64,000 nucleotides of DNA. Source: Vibrio comitans (GTDB lineage Bacteria > Pseudomonadota > Gammaproteobacteria > Enterobacterales > Vibrionaceae). The stretch covers positions 186,001-250,000 of the forward strand of contig AP024866.1 of NCBI GenBank assembly GCA_024346835.1. Reading direction: 5' to 3'. The translations under genes were made by a program, and so were the position numbers. Positions 8,930 through 19,539 of this stretch are shown here, piece after piece. Position 1 is the first letter of the stretch. Each line of letters starts with the position of its first letter. The notes below the pieces were generated by a model. The model ran no database searches, was not told the DNA's origin, and saw nothing but the letters and a program-made list of their open reading frames with translations.

Positions 8930-9751
8930 ATGGATAAGTGTGAATCTAATTCGGTGTGGGAATGCATCGTTAAAGAGGCTAGAGAGCAAGCTGAACAAGA
9001 GCCGATGCTGGCCAGTTTTTATCACGCTACCATCATTAATCACGACAGTTTTGCAGCAGCCCTTAGCTACATCCTTGCCAATAAACTTAAGACAGCATCC
9101 ATGCCGGCTATGGGTGTTCGTGATGTTATTGAAGAGGCGCTTGCCGCCGATCCTAGCATTACAGATTCAGCCGCCTCCGACATCTGCGCTACCGTAAACC
9201 GTGACCCTGCTGTCGCTATGTATTCAGCGCCTTTGCTTTATTTAAAAGGCTATCACGCACTGCAAGGCTATCGCATTGCTAACTGGCTGTGGAAGCAAGG
9301 CAGAAAGGCGCTAGCAACGTACCTACAGAATCAGATCTCTGTTGCTTGTCAGGTGGATATTCACCCTGCGGCTAAAATCGGTAAAGCTATCATGCTCGAC
9401 CATGCGACGGGTATCGTTATCGGCGAGACCGCTGTTGTAGAGGATGATGTCTCTATTTTGCAGGATGTCACCTTAGGGGGGACAGGTAAAGAAAGCGGCG
9501 ATCGTCACCCGAAAATTCGCGAAGGGGTAATGATTGGTGCTGGTGCCAAAGTATTGGGCAATATTGAAGTAGGCGAGGGTGCCAAGATTGGTTCATGTTC
9601 TGTAGTGCTACAACCTGTAGCCCCACATACAACAGTGGCGGGCGTGCCAGCCAAAGTGACCGGTAAGCCTAAATCAGACAAGCCTTCAGAAGATATGGAC
9701 CAAAACTTTAACGGTCGTTCTCAGAGCTTCATTGGTGGTGATGGTATCTAG
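8930..9751 (+). CDS. cysE: Serine O-acetyltransferase
   Basis: CysE transfers acetyl from acetyl-CoA to L-serine, the committed step of cysteine synthesis, and binds CysK through its C terminus. The product has 273 residues from the ATG at 8930, chosen over the TTG one codon earlier because AAAGGA lies 7-12 bases upstream. It has an N-terminal helical domain and a left-handed beta-helix (about 139-235) of hexapeptide repeats. Catalytic Asp157-His158 sit in MLDHATGIVIGET. The C-terminal Ile needed for CysK binding is present (GGDGI). It is convergent with the MATE gene. Confidence 0.96.
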   Translation: MDKCESNSVWECIVKEAREQAEQEPMLASFYHATIINHDSFAAALSYILANKLKTASMPAMGVRDVIEEALAADPSITDSAASDICATVNRDPAVAMYSAPLLYLKGYHALQGYRIANWLWKQGRKALATYLQNQISVACQVDIHPAAKIGKAIMLDHATGIVIGETAVVEDDVSILQDVTLGGTGKESGDRHPKIREGVMIGAGAKVLGNIEVGEGAKIGSCSVVLQPVAPHTTVAGVPAKVTGKPKSDKPSEDMDQNFNGRSQSFIGGDGI

Positions 9752-9777
9752 CTTTTTGCTTTCCATCGACAAATTAC

Positions 9778-9810
9778 AAATAAGTTCAGCCTACGGTTGA
9801 GCTTATTTCG
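9778..9810 (-). terminator. Hairpin overlapping the 3' end of the MATE gene
   Basis: AAATAAGTTCAGCC and the near-complement GGTTGAGCTTATTT form a hairpin spanning the stop codon. It may end transcripts of both convergent genes, but the T tract is weak. Confidence 0.4.
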
Positions 9811-11192
9811 TTTAGAGTGTTACGACGAAGCATAACGGCATACAAGTAGCCCATAATTCCCCCTAATACATTGCCCACAGCCACTCCCACAAATAGCCCG
9901 GTAATTCCAAACCATTGGCTACCCAGCCAAGCGCATGGCAAGGTGAAAACGAACAAACGTAAGCAACTCCAGACAAATGCCAGCATAGGCTTGTGCATCG
10001 CATTTAAACTGCTCACTAGCAACATGATGATCCCTTGAAATCCGTAGCTAATTGGCACGCAGACCAAGTACAGCCATAACAAGTGACGCACGCTCTCCTC
10101 CTGACTAAATAGGCTTGCGAAGGGGACGCTCAGTGGCACCATCATAATAAAGATAAGTAATTGAAATAAGATTGAAAAGCGCATGCACATAAACAGCGCT
10201 TTAAAACTGCGCTCATGGTTACTCGCCCCCAGATTCTGTGCCATAAACGGAGTGAGTACGGAGGTAAGCGCCATTAATACGATCAACAGCAGTGACTCTA
10301 TACGCTGCGCCGCCCCGTACGCCGCCACAGCTGCGGTGCCATGGCTTGCGAGTATCATCATTAAGATAGCGGAACTTAAGGGATTTAATGCGTTAGACAG
10401 AGCCGCAGGAGTGCCGATTTGAAGGATGGATTTCCAATCGCTAAGTAACTTGGTCAGCTTAGGCCTAGCAAGCAATTTCACTCGAACAACCAGAAAATAA
10501 AACGCACCGATTAATGCCGAAAACCAACTGATACCACTGGCTATGGCAGCTCCTTGGATACCCAGTTCTGGGAACGGGCCAATGCCAAATATCAGTAAGG
10601 GGTCTAATACGCCATTGACCACACCTGCGCCAATCATGATCTTGGCGGGAGTCTTAGTATCACCACATGCTCTGATGGCGGCATTGCCACTCATTGGGAT
10701 AACCAGAAGTGGTACGGTTAGGTACCACACGAACATGTATTGATCTATCAATGGCAACAGCTTGGATTCAGCGCCCAGCAGAGTAAATAGTGGGTCTATA
10801 GTCTGCAGTCCGATGAATGACGCGATACTGACAAGAACGATGGCGAGCAATATGCCATGACTCGAAAACCGAGCTGCTTGCTCAGGTTGGTTTTGGCCTA
10901 AGAAGCGGCCAACATGAGTCGATAACCCCATACCAATACCCATGGTGATACAGTTCATGGCAAAGGTCACAGGGAAGGTGAAACTGATAGCGGCAAGCGC
11001 CTCGGTTCCTAACAGAGATATAAAGAAGGTATCAACGAGGTTGAACATCAAGATAGCAACAATACCCAGCACCATAGGTAGCGTCATTTCGCGCAAAACC
11101 TTGTCGATAGGAGCGGTTAAAAGGCCGTGTTTATCTTGCATGGAGACTCTGTCTTTCTGGTTGGGCGTTAAGAATACATTGTTACAAGACAT
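9786..11192 (-). CDS. MATE family multidrug/Na+ antiporter
   Basis: This inner-membrane exporter of the multidrug and toxic compound extrusion family has 468 residues, about 12 hydrophobic helices and two MatE half-domains. The first begins near TLPMVLGIVAILMFNLVDTFFIS and the second near residue 250 (IGTPAALSNALNPLSS). Substrates are probably cationic drugs coupled to Na+ or H+; this is family inference. The start is uncertain: an ATG 17 codons in (11141, Met-Gln-Asp-Lys) matches usual family length better, and neither start has a good ribosome site. It is a single gene convergent with cysE. Confidence 0.85.
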   Translation of the reverse strand: MSCNNVFLTPNQKDRVSMQDKHGLLTAPIDKVLREMTLPMVLGIVAILMFNLVDTFFISLLGTEALAAISFTFPVTFAMNCITMGIGMGLSTHVGRFLGQNQPEQAARFSSHGILLAIVLVSIASFIGLQTIDPLFTLLGAESKLLPLIDQYMFVWYLTVPLLVIPMSGNAAIRACGDTKTPAKIMIGAGVVNGVLDPLLIFGIGPFPELGIQGAAIASGISWFSALIGAFYFLVVRVKLLARPKLTKLLSDWKSILQIGTPAALSNALNPLSSAILMMILASHGTAAVAAYGAAQRIESLLLIVLMALTSVLTPFMAQNLGASNHERSFKALFMCMRFSILFQLLIFIMMVPLSVPFASLFSQEESVRHLLWLYLVCVPISYGFQGIIMLLVSSLNAMHKPMLAFVWSCLRLFVFTLPCAWLGSQWFGITGLFVGVAVGNVLGGIMGYLYAVMLRRNTLNEISSTVG

Positions 11193-11227
11193 TCAACCAG
11201 AGAAGCAAGGTTCGACCTAAGTAATCT

Positions 11228-11494
11228 TAGGGCCTGTTGACCTTTTGCGATTAAATTTTGCTCGACCAGAAGCCATTTAATCAAGGCAAGTGTCTTGCCG
11301 CCTAGTCATCTAAGCAAAAGACGCTCAACGATGAGTAAATGGCTTCTGGCCGAGCCCTGCGGGTAGCGGTTTGTTGGGCATTTCTACGGCGTTAGTCCCT
11401 TTTCATGTGGAACCACCACACCTAAAAGTGACTGCCTTGTATAAATACCCAACATATCACTACAAAAATCAACTCAAAAGGTCAAAAGGCCCTA
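11228..11494. mobile_element. MITE-like element with 19-bp terminal inverted repeats and nested palindromes
   Basis: The ends TAGGGCCTGTTGACCTTTT (11228-11246) and AAAAGGTCAAAAGGCCCTA (11476-11494) are inverted copies with one mismatch in 19. Inside are a second inverted pair (11261-11279 with 11336-11354, one mismatch in 19), an 11-bp pair (11373-11383 with 11443-11453, one mismatch) and small hairpins at 11285-11299 and about 11409-11418. There is no transposase and no credible ORF. If the outer TA is a target duplication, the core is 11230-11492. It sits between the MATE gene and the groES promoter. The family name is unknown to me. Confidence 0.75.
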
Positions 11495-11538
11495 GTGCAC
11501 ACTTATATGAAGTTTTTGTAAAAAACTCACCTCTCACC

Positions 11539-11567
11539 CTTGGGATCATGGGGTTTGTCCCCAACAT
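11539..11567 (+). promoter_or_regulatory. Sigma-32 heat-shock promoter of groES-groEL
   Basis: The -35 element CTTGGGA (11539-11545), a 13-base spacer and the -10 element CCCCAACAT (11559-11567) closely match the RpoH consensus CTTGAAA-N11-16-CCCCATNT. The groES start is 67 bases downstream. Confidence 0.88.
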
Positions 11568-11633
11568 ATTCTTCACTAGCCAAGAAACGGCATTTTATCA
11601 TTCGTTGGAAAAACACATTAGGAGAATCAATCG

Positions 11634-11924
11634 ATGAATATTCGTCCATTACATGATCGAGTTATCGTTGAGCGTCAAGAAGTTGAATCAAAATCTGCTG
11701 GCGGCATCGTACTAACTGGTTCTGCTGCTGAGAAGTCTACTCGCGGTAAAATCCTAGCTGTCGGTAAGGGTCGCATCCTAGAGAATGGCAGCGTTCAACC
11801 TCTAGACGTTCAAGTTGGTGACACAGTGATCTTTGCTGAAGGTTACGGCACTAAGACTGAAAAGATTGATGGCAAAGAAGTGCTTATCATGTCTGAAAAC
11901 GACATCATGGCGATTGTTGAATAA
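11634..11924 (+). CDS. groES: Co-chaperonin GroES
   Basis: GroES forms the heptameric lid of the GroEL folding chamber. The 96-residue product matches the family throughout: [16 protein letters not shown], the mobile loop about residues 17-32 ([16 protein letters not shown]), and the C-terminal [14 protein letters not shown]. An AGGAGA ribosome site precedes the ATG. It is the first gene of a two-gene heat-shock operon, 55 bases before groEL. Codon use is strongly biased, as expected for high expression. Confidence 0.99.
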   Translation: MNIRPLHDRVIVERQEVESKSAGGIVLTGSAAEKSTRGKILAVGKGRILENGSVQPLDVQVGDTVIFAEGYGTKTEKIDGKEVLIMSENDIMAIVE

Positions 11925-11958
11925 GTAACCATTATCTGAATCAACAACTATAAAATAG

Positions 11959-13626
<1,668 letters not shown>

Positions 13627-13650
13627 TCACATCAAATACCTAAAAATAGA

Positions 13651-13680
13651 AAACGAGAGCTTCGGCTCTCGTTTTTTTTT
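13651..13680 (+). terminator. Terminator of groES-groEL
   Basis: AAACGAGAGC-TTCG-GCTCTCG followed by ten T: a UUCG tetraloop hairpin. Confidence 0.93.
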
Positions 13681-13999
13681 GCTCTAATTTGCAGTAATTA
13701 TAACGCCTCACTGAACCATACAAAATATCTATGAAAAGGCGTAGTTTAGTGGCGTAGTACTGTTTAATTTGAGGAGTAGAAACTCAGCGTACAAATCATG
13801 ATCCTGACGCGGTTTTGTAGATATGCAATCCGTGATACTTACTGCATTTATTTCTATCCATTTGTTTATAAAGAACTTTTATACAATCGATCACACTCTG
13901 TAGCTATCGATTGTTTCTACTATGTTGCTCGACCAATTGACGAACAGTAGTAAGGAGTCGTCTTCGGTTTACTATTTTTAATAACTAGTGGAAGGGATT
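13681..13999. other. Upstream region of the pullulanase gene with a 9-bp inverted repeat
   Basis: This gene-free stretch contains a perfect inverted repeat, ACAATCGAT (13883-13891) and ATCGATTGT (13906-13914), 14 bases apart. It could be an operator or a leader hairpin. I looked for MalT boxes (GGATGA or GGAGGA types) and saw only weak GGAGT matches at about 13772 and 13953, so MalT control is not supported by eye. Confidence 0.45.
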
Positions 14000-16900
14000 A
14001 TGGAGTTCAAAATAAATACACTCGCTAAGGCAACGATGCCGATGCTAGTGACGTCAATTCTTTTGATGGGGCATGCGCAAACCAACGCTGCTTTTGCCTC
14101 TGACTTGTACGTGCCATCAGAAGACGAGGTTGTTGTTTATTACAACCGAGGAACTAGTGATGAGAGTGAGTACCAAGACTGGGGCATGCACCTATGGAAT
14201 GGTGAAGGCTGTACTAGCACTGATTTAGAGGCAATGGGCATCAACTCAACAGGTACCAGTTGGGATGCTCCTTATCTAGCAGACGGCTTTAACCAAACTT
14301 ATGGTGCTTACTACATTTTTAAAGTCGACATGAATGCGAGTGACCCTCACGAGTGTATGAACTTCATTTTGCACAAGGGCGATGAAAAAGCCTTTGGTAG
14401 CGCAAATCACAAGGCTCAACTGAAACAGCTTGATGATAGCCGCAGTATTTTTGGCTTCCACGGTTCTAGCCAACTTTACTATGAGCCTACTGCTGAACGC
14501 CCAATTGCGATTGACGGTCAAAAAGCACATTGGTTAGATAAAGAGACGATTGCTTGGGAGGACGCCGCAAGCGCTGCTCGCGTCGAGCTGAGATTTTCTC
14601 CTACCAATGATATCAAGCTAGATGAAGAGAATAACGAGATCACTGGAGGACAGGCTGTTGAGTTAGCTATTACCGGTGGTTTAAGTGCGGAGTTACAACA
14701 GCGCTTCCCCCATCTAAGTGGTATGACGGCAACTGAGATTGATGTTACGGATGAAGATTTAGCTCGCACTCTTAAGAGCCAAGTTGTACTGGTCGCTTAT
14801 GATGATCAAGACAAGGTGATGGCTGCAACTGAAGTGCAAAAAGCGGGCGTCTTGGATGATGTGTTTGTTAATGAAGATGCGGGTAATGCCATTTCCGAAG
14901 AACTGGGCGCAATCGTTAATGGTTCAAGAACTGAATTTAAGCTTTGGGCTCCGACAGCGCAAAATGTCACTCTGCATATCTACAATACAGTGAAAAAGCA
15001 GACCAAACGTATTCAGTTAGTTGAGAATCCAGAAACGGGTGTTTGGGAGTCTGAAAGAGTCAATGGTGTTGTCGGTAAGTACTACCGCTACGAGGTGACA
15101 GTTTACCATCCAACAACCAAACAAATAGAAACAGTAATGGTGACTGACCCATACTCGTTAAGTGTTTCTACTAATTCAGCATACTCGCAGGTCGTCGACC
15201 TAAAGAATGATAAAAAACTGAAGCCTAAAGGCTGGGATAACTACGAAAGACCAGAAACACCTGTTGGCGAAGGTGGCCAGTACTTGGATGAATACCATGT
15301 CCTATATGAATCACATTTAAGAGACTTTAGCTTTAGCGATACGCAAGGCAATCACAAACTCAATGGCAAATACCTAGCGCTTACAGAAGAAGAGCGTGAG
15401 TCAGTAAGTCATCTTAAAGAGCTGCAAGCTGCAGGCTTAACCACGCTACATATCTTACCTGCCTTTGATATTGCTACGGTCAATGAAGCCGAAACCATAG
15501 ACATTAACGATACTGTGGGTGAGCTTTGTACGGTAAGACCAAGCGCAGTGGTATGTGGAACAGAGGACTCTTCTCAAACCCTAGAGAGTGTTCTGCAAAG
15601 CTATGACCCGACAACGGGACAAGCACAGCTATTAATGAATGATCTGCGTGACTTAGACAGTTTCAACTGGGGCTATGACCCGTTCCACTACACGGTGCCA
15701 GAAGGCAGCTACGCAACAAATGCTGAGGGTACAGCTCGAATCGTTGAATTCCGCGAGATGGTGAAAGCGACTCACGAGATGGATCTTAAGCTGATCATGG
15801 ATGTGGTCTACAACCACACCAACGCCTCTGGAACGAATGATAAATCGGTACTAGATAAGATAGTCCCTGGATATTACCACCGCTTGAATGTAAACACCGG
15901 TGGCGTAGAAACCTCTACCTGTTGTGACAATACGGCGACTGAAAACCGCATGATGGGTAAGCTGATGATTGATTCATTAGTCACCTGGGCTGAAGACTAT
16001 AATGTCGATGGCTTCCGCTTTGACTTGATGGGGCATCAGCCAAAGGATCTTATGGTTGAGGCGCTAGAAGAAGTGCGTAAGGTTCGCCCTGATATCTTGT
16101 TCTACGGCGAAGGTTGGGACTTTGGTGAGGTATCGAACAACGCTCGCTTTACCCAAGCAACGCAACTGAACATGGCCGGTACGCAAATCGGTACTTTCTC
16201 AGATCGTCTGCGTGATGCGGTACGTGGTGGTAGTCCATTTGATGGTGATGGTACGGGTCTGCGTAAAAACCAAGGCTTCGCTAATGCAGCGTATCCCAAT
16301 GAACGTCGCGACATGAGTGAAGAAGAAACCAATAATTTACTTCACAATCAAGATCTTGTGCGCTTAGGAATGGCAGGTAACTTAGCTGACTATGTCATGG
16401 TTGATTACACCGGTGCTACCAAGAACGGTAAAGGTATTGACTACAACGGCGCACCTGCAGGCTACACAGAGTATCCTTCCGAGAATATCTCGTACGTTTC
16501 TAAGCATGATAACCAAACCTTCTGGGACAATAATGCTTATAAAACCGCGACCGGAATCAACTCTGATGAGCGTGCTCGGATGCAAACAGTCGGTATTTCT
16601 ACTGTGATGATGGGGCAAGGTATTCCATTCATCCACATGGGCTCTGAACTGTTGCGCTCTAAGTCAATGCAGCGAGACTCTTATGATTCTGGTGATTGGT
16701 TTAACCGAGTGAAGTTTGATGGCTCCGATAACAACTGGAACGTAGGCCTGCCTCGTGAGGACAAAGATGGTGCTAATTGGGCATTAATTTCTGAGATTAT
16801 TGCAGACACGACCAACGAACCGAATACCCAAGATATTGAATTGGCAAAACAACAGTTCCTTGAGTTGTTGAAGATTCGTAGTTCAAGTGACTTGTTCCGT

Positions 16901-17878
16901 CTTAACTCAAAACAAGAAGTCATGAAGCGTGTCGACTTCCGCAATGTAGGTGAAGGGCAAACACAAGGCCTCATCGTTATGTCTATTGATGATGGGTTCT
17001 ATGCAGGTAAAGACCTTGATCCAAATCTTGATGCAGTCGTTGTCATGATCAATGCGACAGCAGAAGACCAAAGCTTTGACGTTGAGGGTGCTGCGGGCTT
17101 CCAATTGCATGAGGTTCAGGCTAATTCTGCTGACTACATAGTGAGAGATGCCTCTTTCTCTGCGGGTACCTTCTCTGTACCAGCACTGACAACCGCTGTA
17201 TTTGTACAACCTCAGTATGGCGCGCAAGGTACAGGCTTACCGGTATCAGAGAAAGACCAAGACCTACCTCCATTTGGCGCATCAACAGTATACATTGCAG
17301 GTGCCTTTGGTGAGGCGGTTTGGGATCCTGCTGGTATTGAAGCACCTTATACGACAGGCGGTGTATACAGTGTAAAATTGGGTCTAAGTGCGGATACTGG
17401 ATACAAGTTCACTCTGGGAGATTGGAACAGTGCGATGGGCTGTGAAGGTCAAGACTGTCCATCTAATTTCACTGAGATTGGCATGTATGAATTTGCGTTA
17501 GATGCGAATGACACCTCGAACCCTATGGTTCTTGATGCCAGACTGGTCAAGTCTTATGCGAATAAAGAGTGGTATATCCCTGGCTCAATCTCTGGCGACT
17601 GGGATCATTCTGAAGAACGCAAGATGACCTTTGGTGAGCAAGACGGTCTAGTGCTGTTCGTCACAGGAGAATTAGCAGCGGGTGAAGCTTACCAATTTAA
17701 GCTTACTTGTGGAGACTGGGGTCAGTGCGAGCATGGGTTTGCCGATGTATCTGCTGATGTAGACTCTCTGCCAATCTTTGATATGGGCGGGAATATCGCG
17801 TTCGCTCCAGAGGCAACAGCTTCCTATCAAGTCGCGTTTGACTTCTTACAGAAGAAGGTACTGATTAGTCAGCTATAA
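14000..17878 (+). CDS. Secreted pullulanase-type alpha-1,6-glucosidase
   Basis: The enzyme cleaves alpha-1,6 branches of pullulan, glycogen or limit dextrins. The 1292 residues comprise a signal peptide (about 1-34, cleavage after AAFA), an N-terminal pullulanase/CBM41-like domain (VVVYYNRG.., about 40-140), an N2 domain, CBM48 (about 300-400), the GH13 barrel and two C-terminal modules. Catalytic residues are Asp675 (FRFDLMGH), Glu704 (YGEGWDFGE) and Asp837 (SKHDN); the pullulanase motif NWGYDP is present. The tail repeats a YI.G..W pattern near residues 1098 and 1192, like SusE/F starch-binding modules. No lipobox is present, so it is not a Klebsiella-type lipoprotein. The ATG at 14000 follows AAGGG. 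Confidence 0.93.
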   Translation: MEFKINTLAKATMPMLVTSILLMGHAQTNAAFASDLYVPSEDEVVVYYNRGTSDESEYQDWGMHLWNGEGCTSTDLEAMGINSTGTSWDAPYLADGFNQTYGAYYIFKVDMNASDPHECMNFILHKGDEKAFGSANHKAQLKQLDDSRSIFGFHGSSQLYYEPTAERPIAIDGQKAHWLDKETIAWEDAASAARVELRFSPTNDIKLDEENNEITGGQAVELAITGGLSAELQQRFPHLSGMTATEIDVTDEDLARTLKSQVVLVAYDDQDKVMAATEVQKAGVLDDVFVNEDAGNAISEELGAIVNGSRTEFKLWAPTAQNVTLHIYNTVKKQTKRIQLVENPETGVWESERVNGVVGKYYRYEVTVYHPTTKQIETVMVTDPYSLSVSTNSAYSQVVDLKNDKKLKPKGWDNYERPETPVGEGGQYLDEYHVLYESHLRDFSFSDTQGNHKLNGKYLALTEEERESVSHLKELQAAGLTTLHILPAFDIATVNEAETIDINDTVGELCTVRPSAVVCGTEDSSQTLESVLQSYDPTTGQAQLLMNDLRDLDSFNWGYDPFHYTVPEGSYATNAEGTARIVEFREMVKATHEMDLKLIMDVVYNHTNASGTNDKSVLDKIVPGYYHRLNVNTGGVETSTCCDNTATENRMMGKLMIDSLVTWAEDYNVDGFRFDLMGHQPKDLMVEALEEVRKVRPDILFYGEGWDFGEVSNNARFTQATQLNMAGTQIGTFSDRLRDAVRGGSPFDGDGTGLRKNQGFANAAYPNERRDMSEEETNNLLHNQDLVRLGMAGNLADYVMVDYTGATKNGKGIDYNGAPAGYTEYPSENISYVSKHDNQTFWDNNAYKTATGINSDERARMQTVGISTVMMGQGIPFIHMGSELLRSKSMQRDSYDSGDWFNRVKFDGSDNNWNVGLPREDKDGANWALISEIIADTTNEPNTQDIELAKQQFLELLKIRSSSDLFRLNSKQEVMKRVDFRNVGEGQTQGLIVMSIDDGFYAGKDLDPNLDAVVVMINATAEDQSFDVEGAAGFQLHEVQANSADYIVRDASFSAGTFSVPALTTAVFVQPQYGAQGTGLPVSEKDQDLPPFGASTVYIAGAFGEAVWDPAGIEAPYTTGGVYSVKLGLSADTGYKFTLGDWNSAMGCEGQDCPSNFTEIGMYEFALDANDTSNPMVLDARLVKSYANKEWYIPGSISGDWDHSEERKMTFGEQDGLVLFVTGELAAGEAYQFKLTCGDWGQCEHGFADVSADVDSLPIFDMGGNIAFAPEATASYQVAFDFLQKKVLISQL

Positions 17879-17901
17879 CCCCAAGTAATGACTTTTGTTG
17901 C

Positions 17902-17934
17902 AAAGCGTCACTTTTTTTGAGTGGCGCTTTTTTT
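17902..17934 (+). terminator. Terminator of the pullulanase gene
   Basis: AAAGCGTCAC pairs with GTGGCGCTTT (one G-U) and is followed by a T run. Confidence 0.8.
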
Positions 17935-17997
17935 ATATCTAGGCATCCACTGGCTTTTCTTGCACACTGTTTTTATTCAGGTAGTTAGGGAAGAGCG

Positions 17998-19434
17998 ATG
18001 CGTATAGACAAACTGAAATACAAGCAAGGAATGGCTGAGTTATCTGTATCAGACTGGCAGATTGAGCAGGGTCAACACTGGGGAATATTCTCCTCACAAA
18101 GTCAGTGTTCGGCCTTGATTGTGCAGCTTCTCAGTGGAGAATTGCAGCCTACCTCAGGAAGTATTGCTAATGTCCCACAGCGCATTGCGTGCGTATCTTT
18201 GTTGCAGCAGCAGCACTTGCTTGAACAAGAGATCGCTAAAGACGAAACCGACTTTCAAGACAGCATCGATTACGGAACGGCGGTAGAGCAGCTTGTTCTT
18301 GAAATGGGTTGCTCGGAGGCCGAACTGGAAGAAGTTATACAGCAGACAGATCTAGGCTCACTGCGTCAGCGTCAGTTTCGTCAACTGTCTACCGGCGAAA
18401 CCAGACGAGTGATGCTTGCAAGGGCTCTAGTGACAAAACCACAACTTCTAATATTGGATGAGCCCTATTCCGGTTTAGATATCGAGCATCGGCTCGCATT
18501 GAGTCAATTACTTAATGAATGTGCTAAGCAGATGCAATTAATCGTAATTACTTCTCGAGAAGATGAGTTGCCTGCCTGTATTACTCATGTTGCTTTATTC
18601 GATCATCAATCCCTAACGCAAACCATGACCCTAGACGAGTGGCATAACCATCCGATAAAACAGCACATCAAGAAACTCTCGTTGCAAAAGAGCGGTGGGG
18701 TGTATGAACTCATGGAGTCCCATCATCAACAGCAGTCTTTACCTGACCCCTTAGTGGACATGAAAGACGTTAAGGTAGAGTACCTTGATGGCTTGATCTT
18801 CAAAGACTTCACTTGGCAGGCTAAGGTGGGGCAGCACTGGCAAATACGTGGTCCCAACGGATGCGGAAAGAGCACCTTACTGGGATTGATCATGGGAGAC
18901 CACCCTCAATGCTATAGCAATGATATTACCGTATTGGGGATGAAGCGAGGTTCGGGCGAGAGTATTTGGGACATAAAGAAGCAGATTGGTATTGTCTCGT
19001 CAGCACTGCATTTGCAGTATCGAGTGAATTGCAGCTCTCTTGATGTTTTGCTTTCAGGCTTCTTTGATAGCATTGGTTTGTATGAGCAGCCTAGCAAAAA
19101 GCAGATACAAGTGGCCCAGCAGTGGCTTAAAGTACTTGAGATGAGTGAGTTCGAAAAAATAGGTTTTAAGAGTCTCGATTATGGGCAGCAGCGCTTGTTG
19201 CTGATCGGCCGATCTTTGATAAAACAGCCTGCATTACTAGTGCTTGATGAACCCTATCAAGGCCTAGACTACATTAACCGAAAGTTGGTTTTGTTCGTAT
19301 TGAATCGAATCGCTAAAACGAATCTGAGCCAGTTATTGTATGTGACCCATTATGCTGAAGATGCATTAGATGCCATTGAGCACTTTATTGATTTTGAACC
19401 TCAGTCAGAAGGTCATCGTTTGGTCATTAGCTAG
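17998..19434 (+). CDS. modF: ModF-like protein with two fused ABC ATPase domains
   Basis: The protein has 478 residues with two cytoplasmic ATP-binding domains and no membrane part, like E. coli ModF, which is linked to molybdate transport without a proven role. The second domain has an intact Walker A (GPNGCGKSTLL, about residues 285-295) and Walker B LLVLDEPYQGLD, but its signature is LDYGQQ. The first domain has Walker B LLILDEPYSGLD and signature LSTGETRR, but its Walker A is lost: the P-loop reads FSSQSQCSALI, with no GK(S/T). The two losses fall in one composite ATP site. No modABC genes are near; ybiT follows on the same strand. Confidence 0.82.
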   Translation: MRIDKLKYKQGMAELSVSDWQIEQGQHWGIFSSQSQCSALIVQLLSGELQPTSGSIANVPQRIACVSLLQQQHLLEQEIAKDETDFQDSIDYGTAVEQLVLEMGCSEAELEEVIQQTDLGSLRQRQFRQLSTGETRRVMLARALVTKPQLLILDEPYSGLDIEHRLALSQLLNECAKQMQLIVITSREDELPACITHVALFDHQSLTQTMTLDEWHNHPIKQHIKKLSLQKSGGVYELMESHHQQQSLPDPLVDMKDVKVEYLDGLIFKDFTWQAKVGQHWQIRGPNGCGKSTLLGLIMGDHPQCYSNDITVLGMKRGSGESIWDIKKQIGIVSSALHLQYRVNCSSLDVLLSGFFDSIGLYEQPSKKQIQVAQQWLKVLEMSEFEKIGFKSLDYGQQRLLLIGRSLIKQPALLVLDEPYQGLDYINRKLVLFVLNRIAKTNLSQLLYVTHYAEDALDAIEHFIDFEPQSEGHRLVIS

Positions 19435-19539
19435 TCATTAAAGCCGATAAATGTGTGCACTAGGTCAAACTTTACTGGCTATTTTTCCCGCAAACGAGTA
19501 CCTTTGCGCGGTTAAATATTTAATGCATAAGGGCCTGCT

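Noticed and set aside
11371..11637. 88-residue ORF before groES
   Set aside because: It runs through the MITE and the sigma-32 promoter, has no ribosome site and odd composition.
13760..13960. MalT boxes for the pullulanase
   Set aside because: Only GGAGT cores with mismatches; spacing and orientation do not fit a MalT array.
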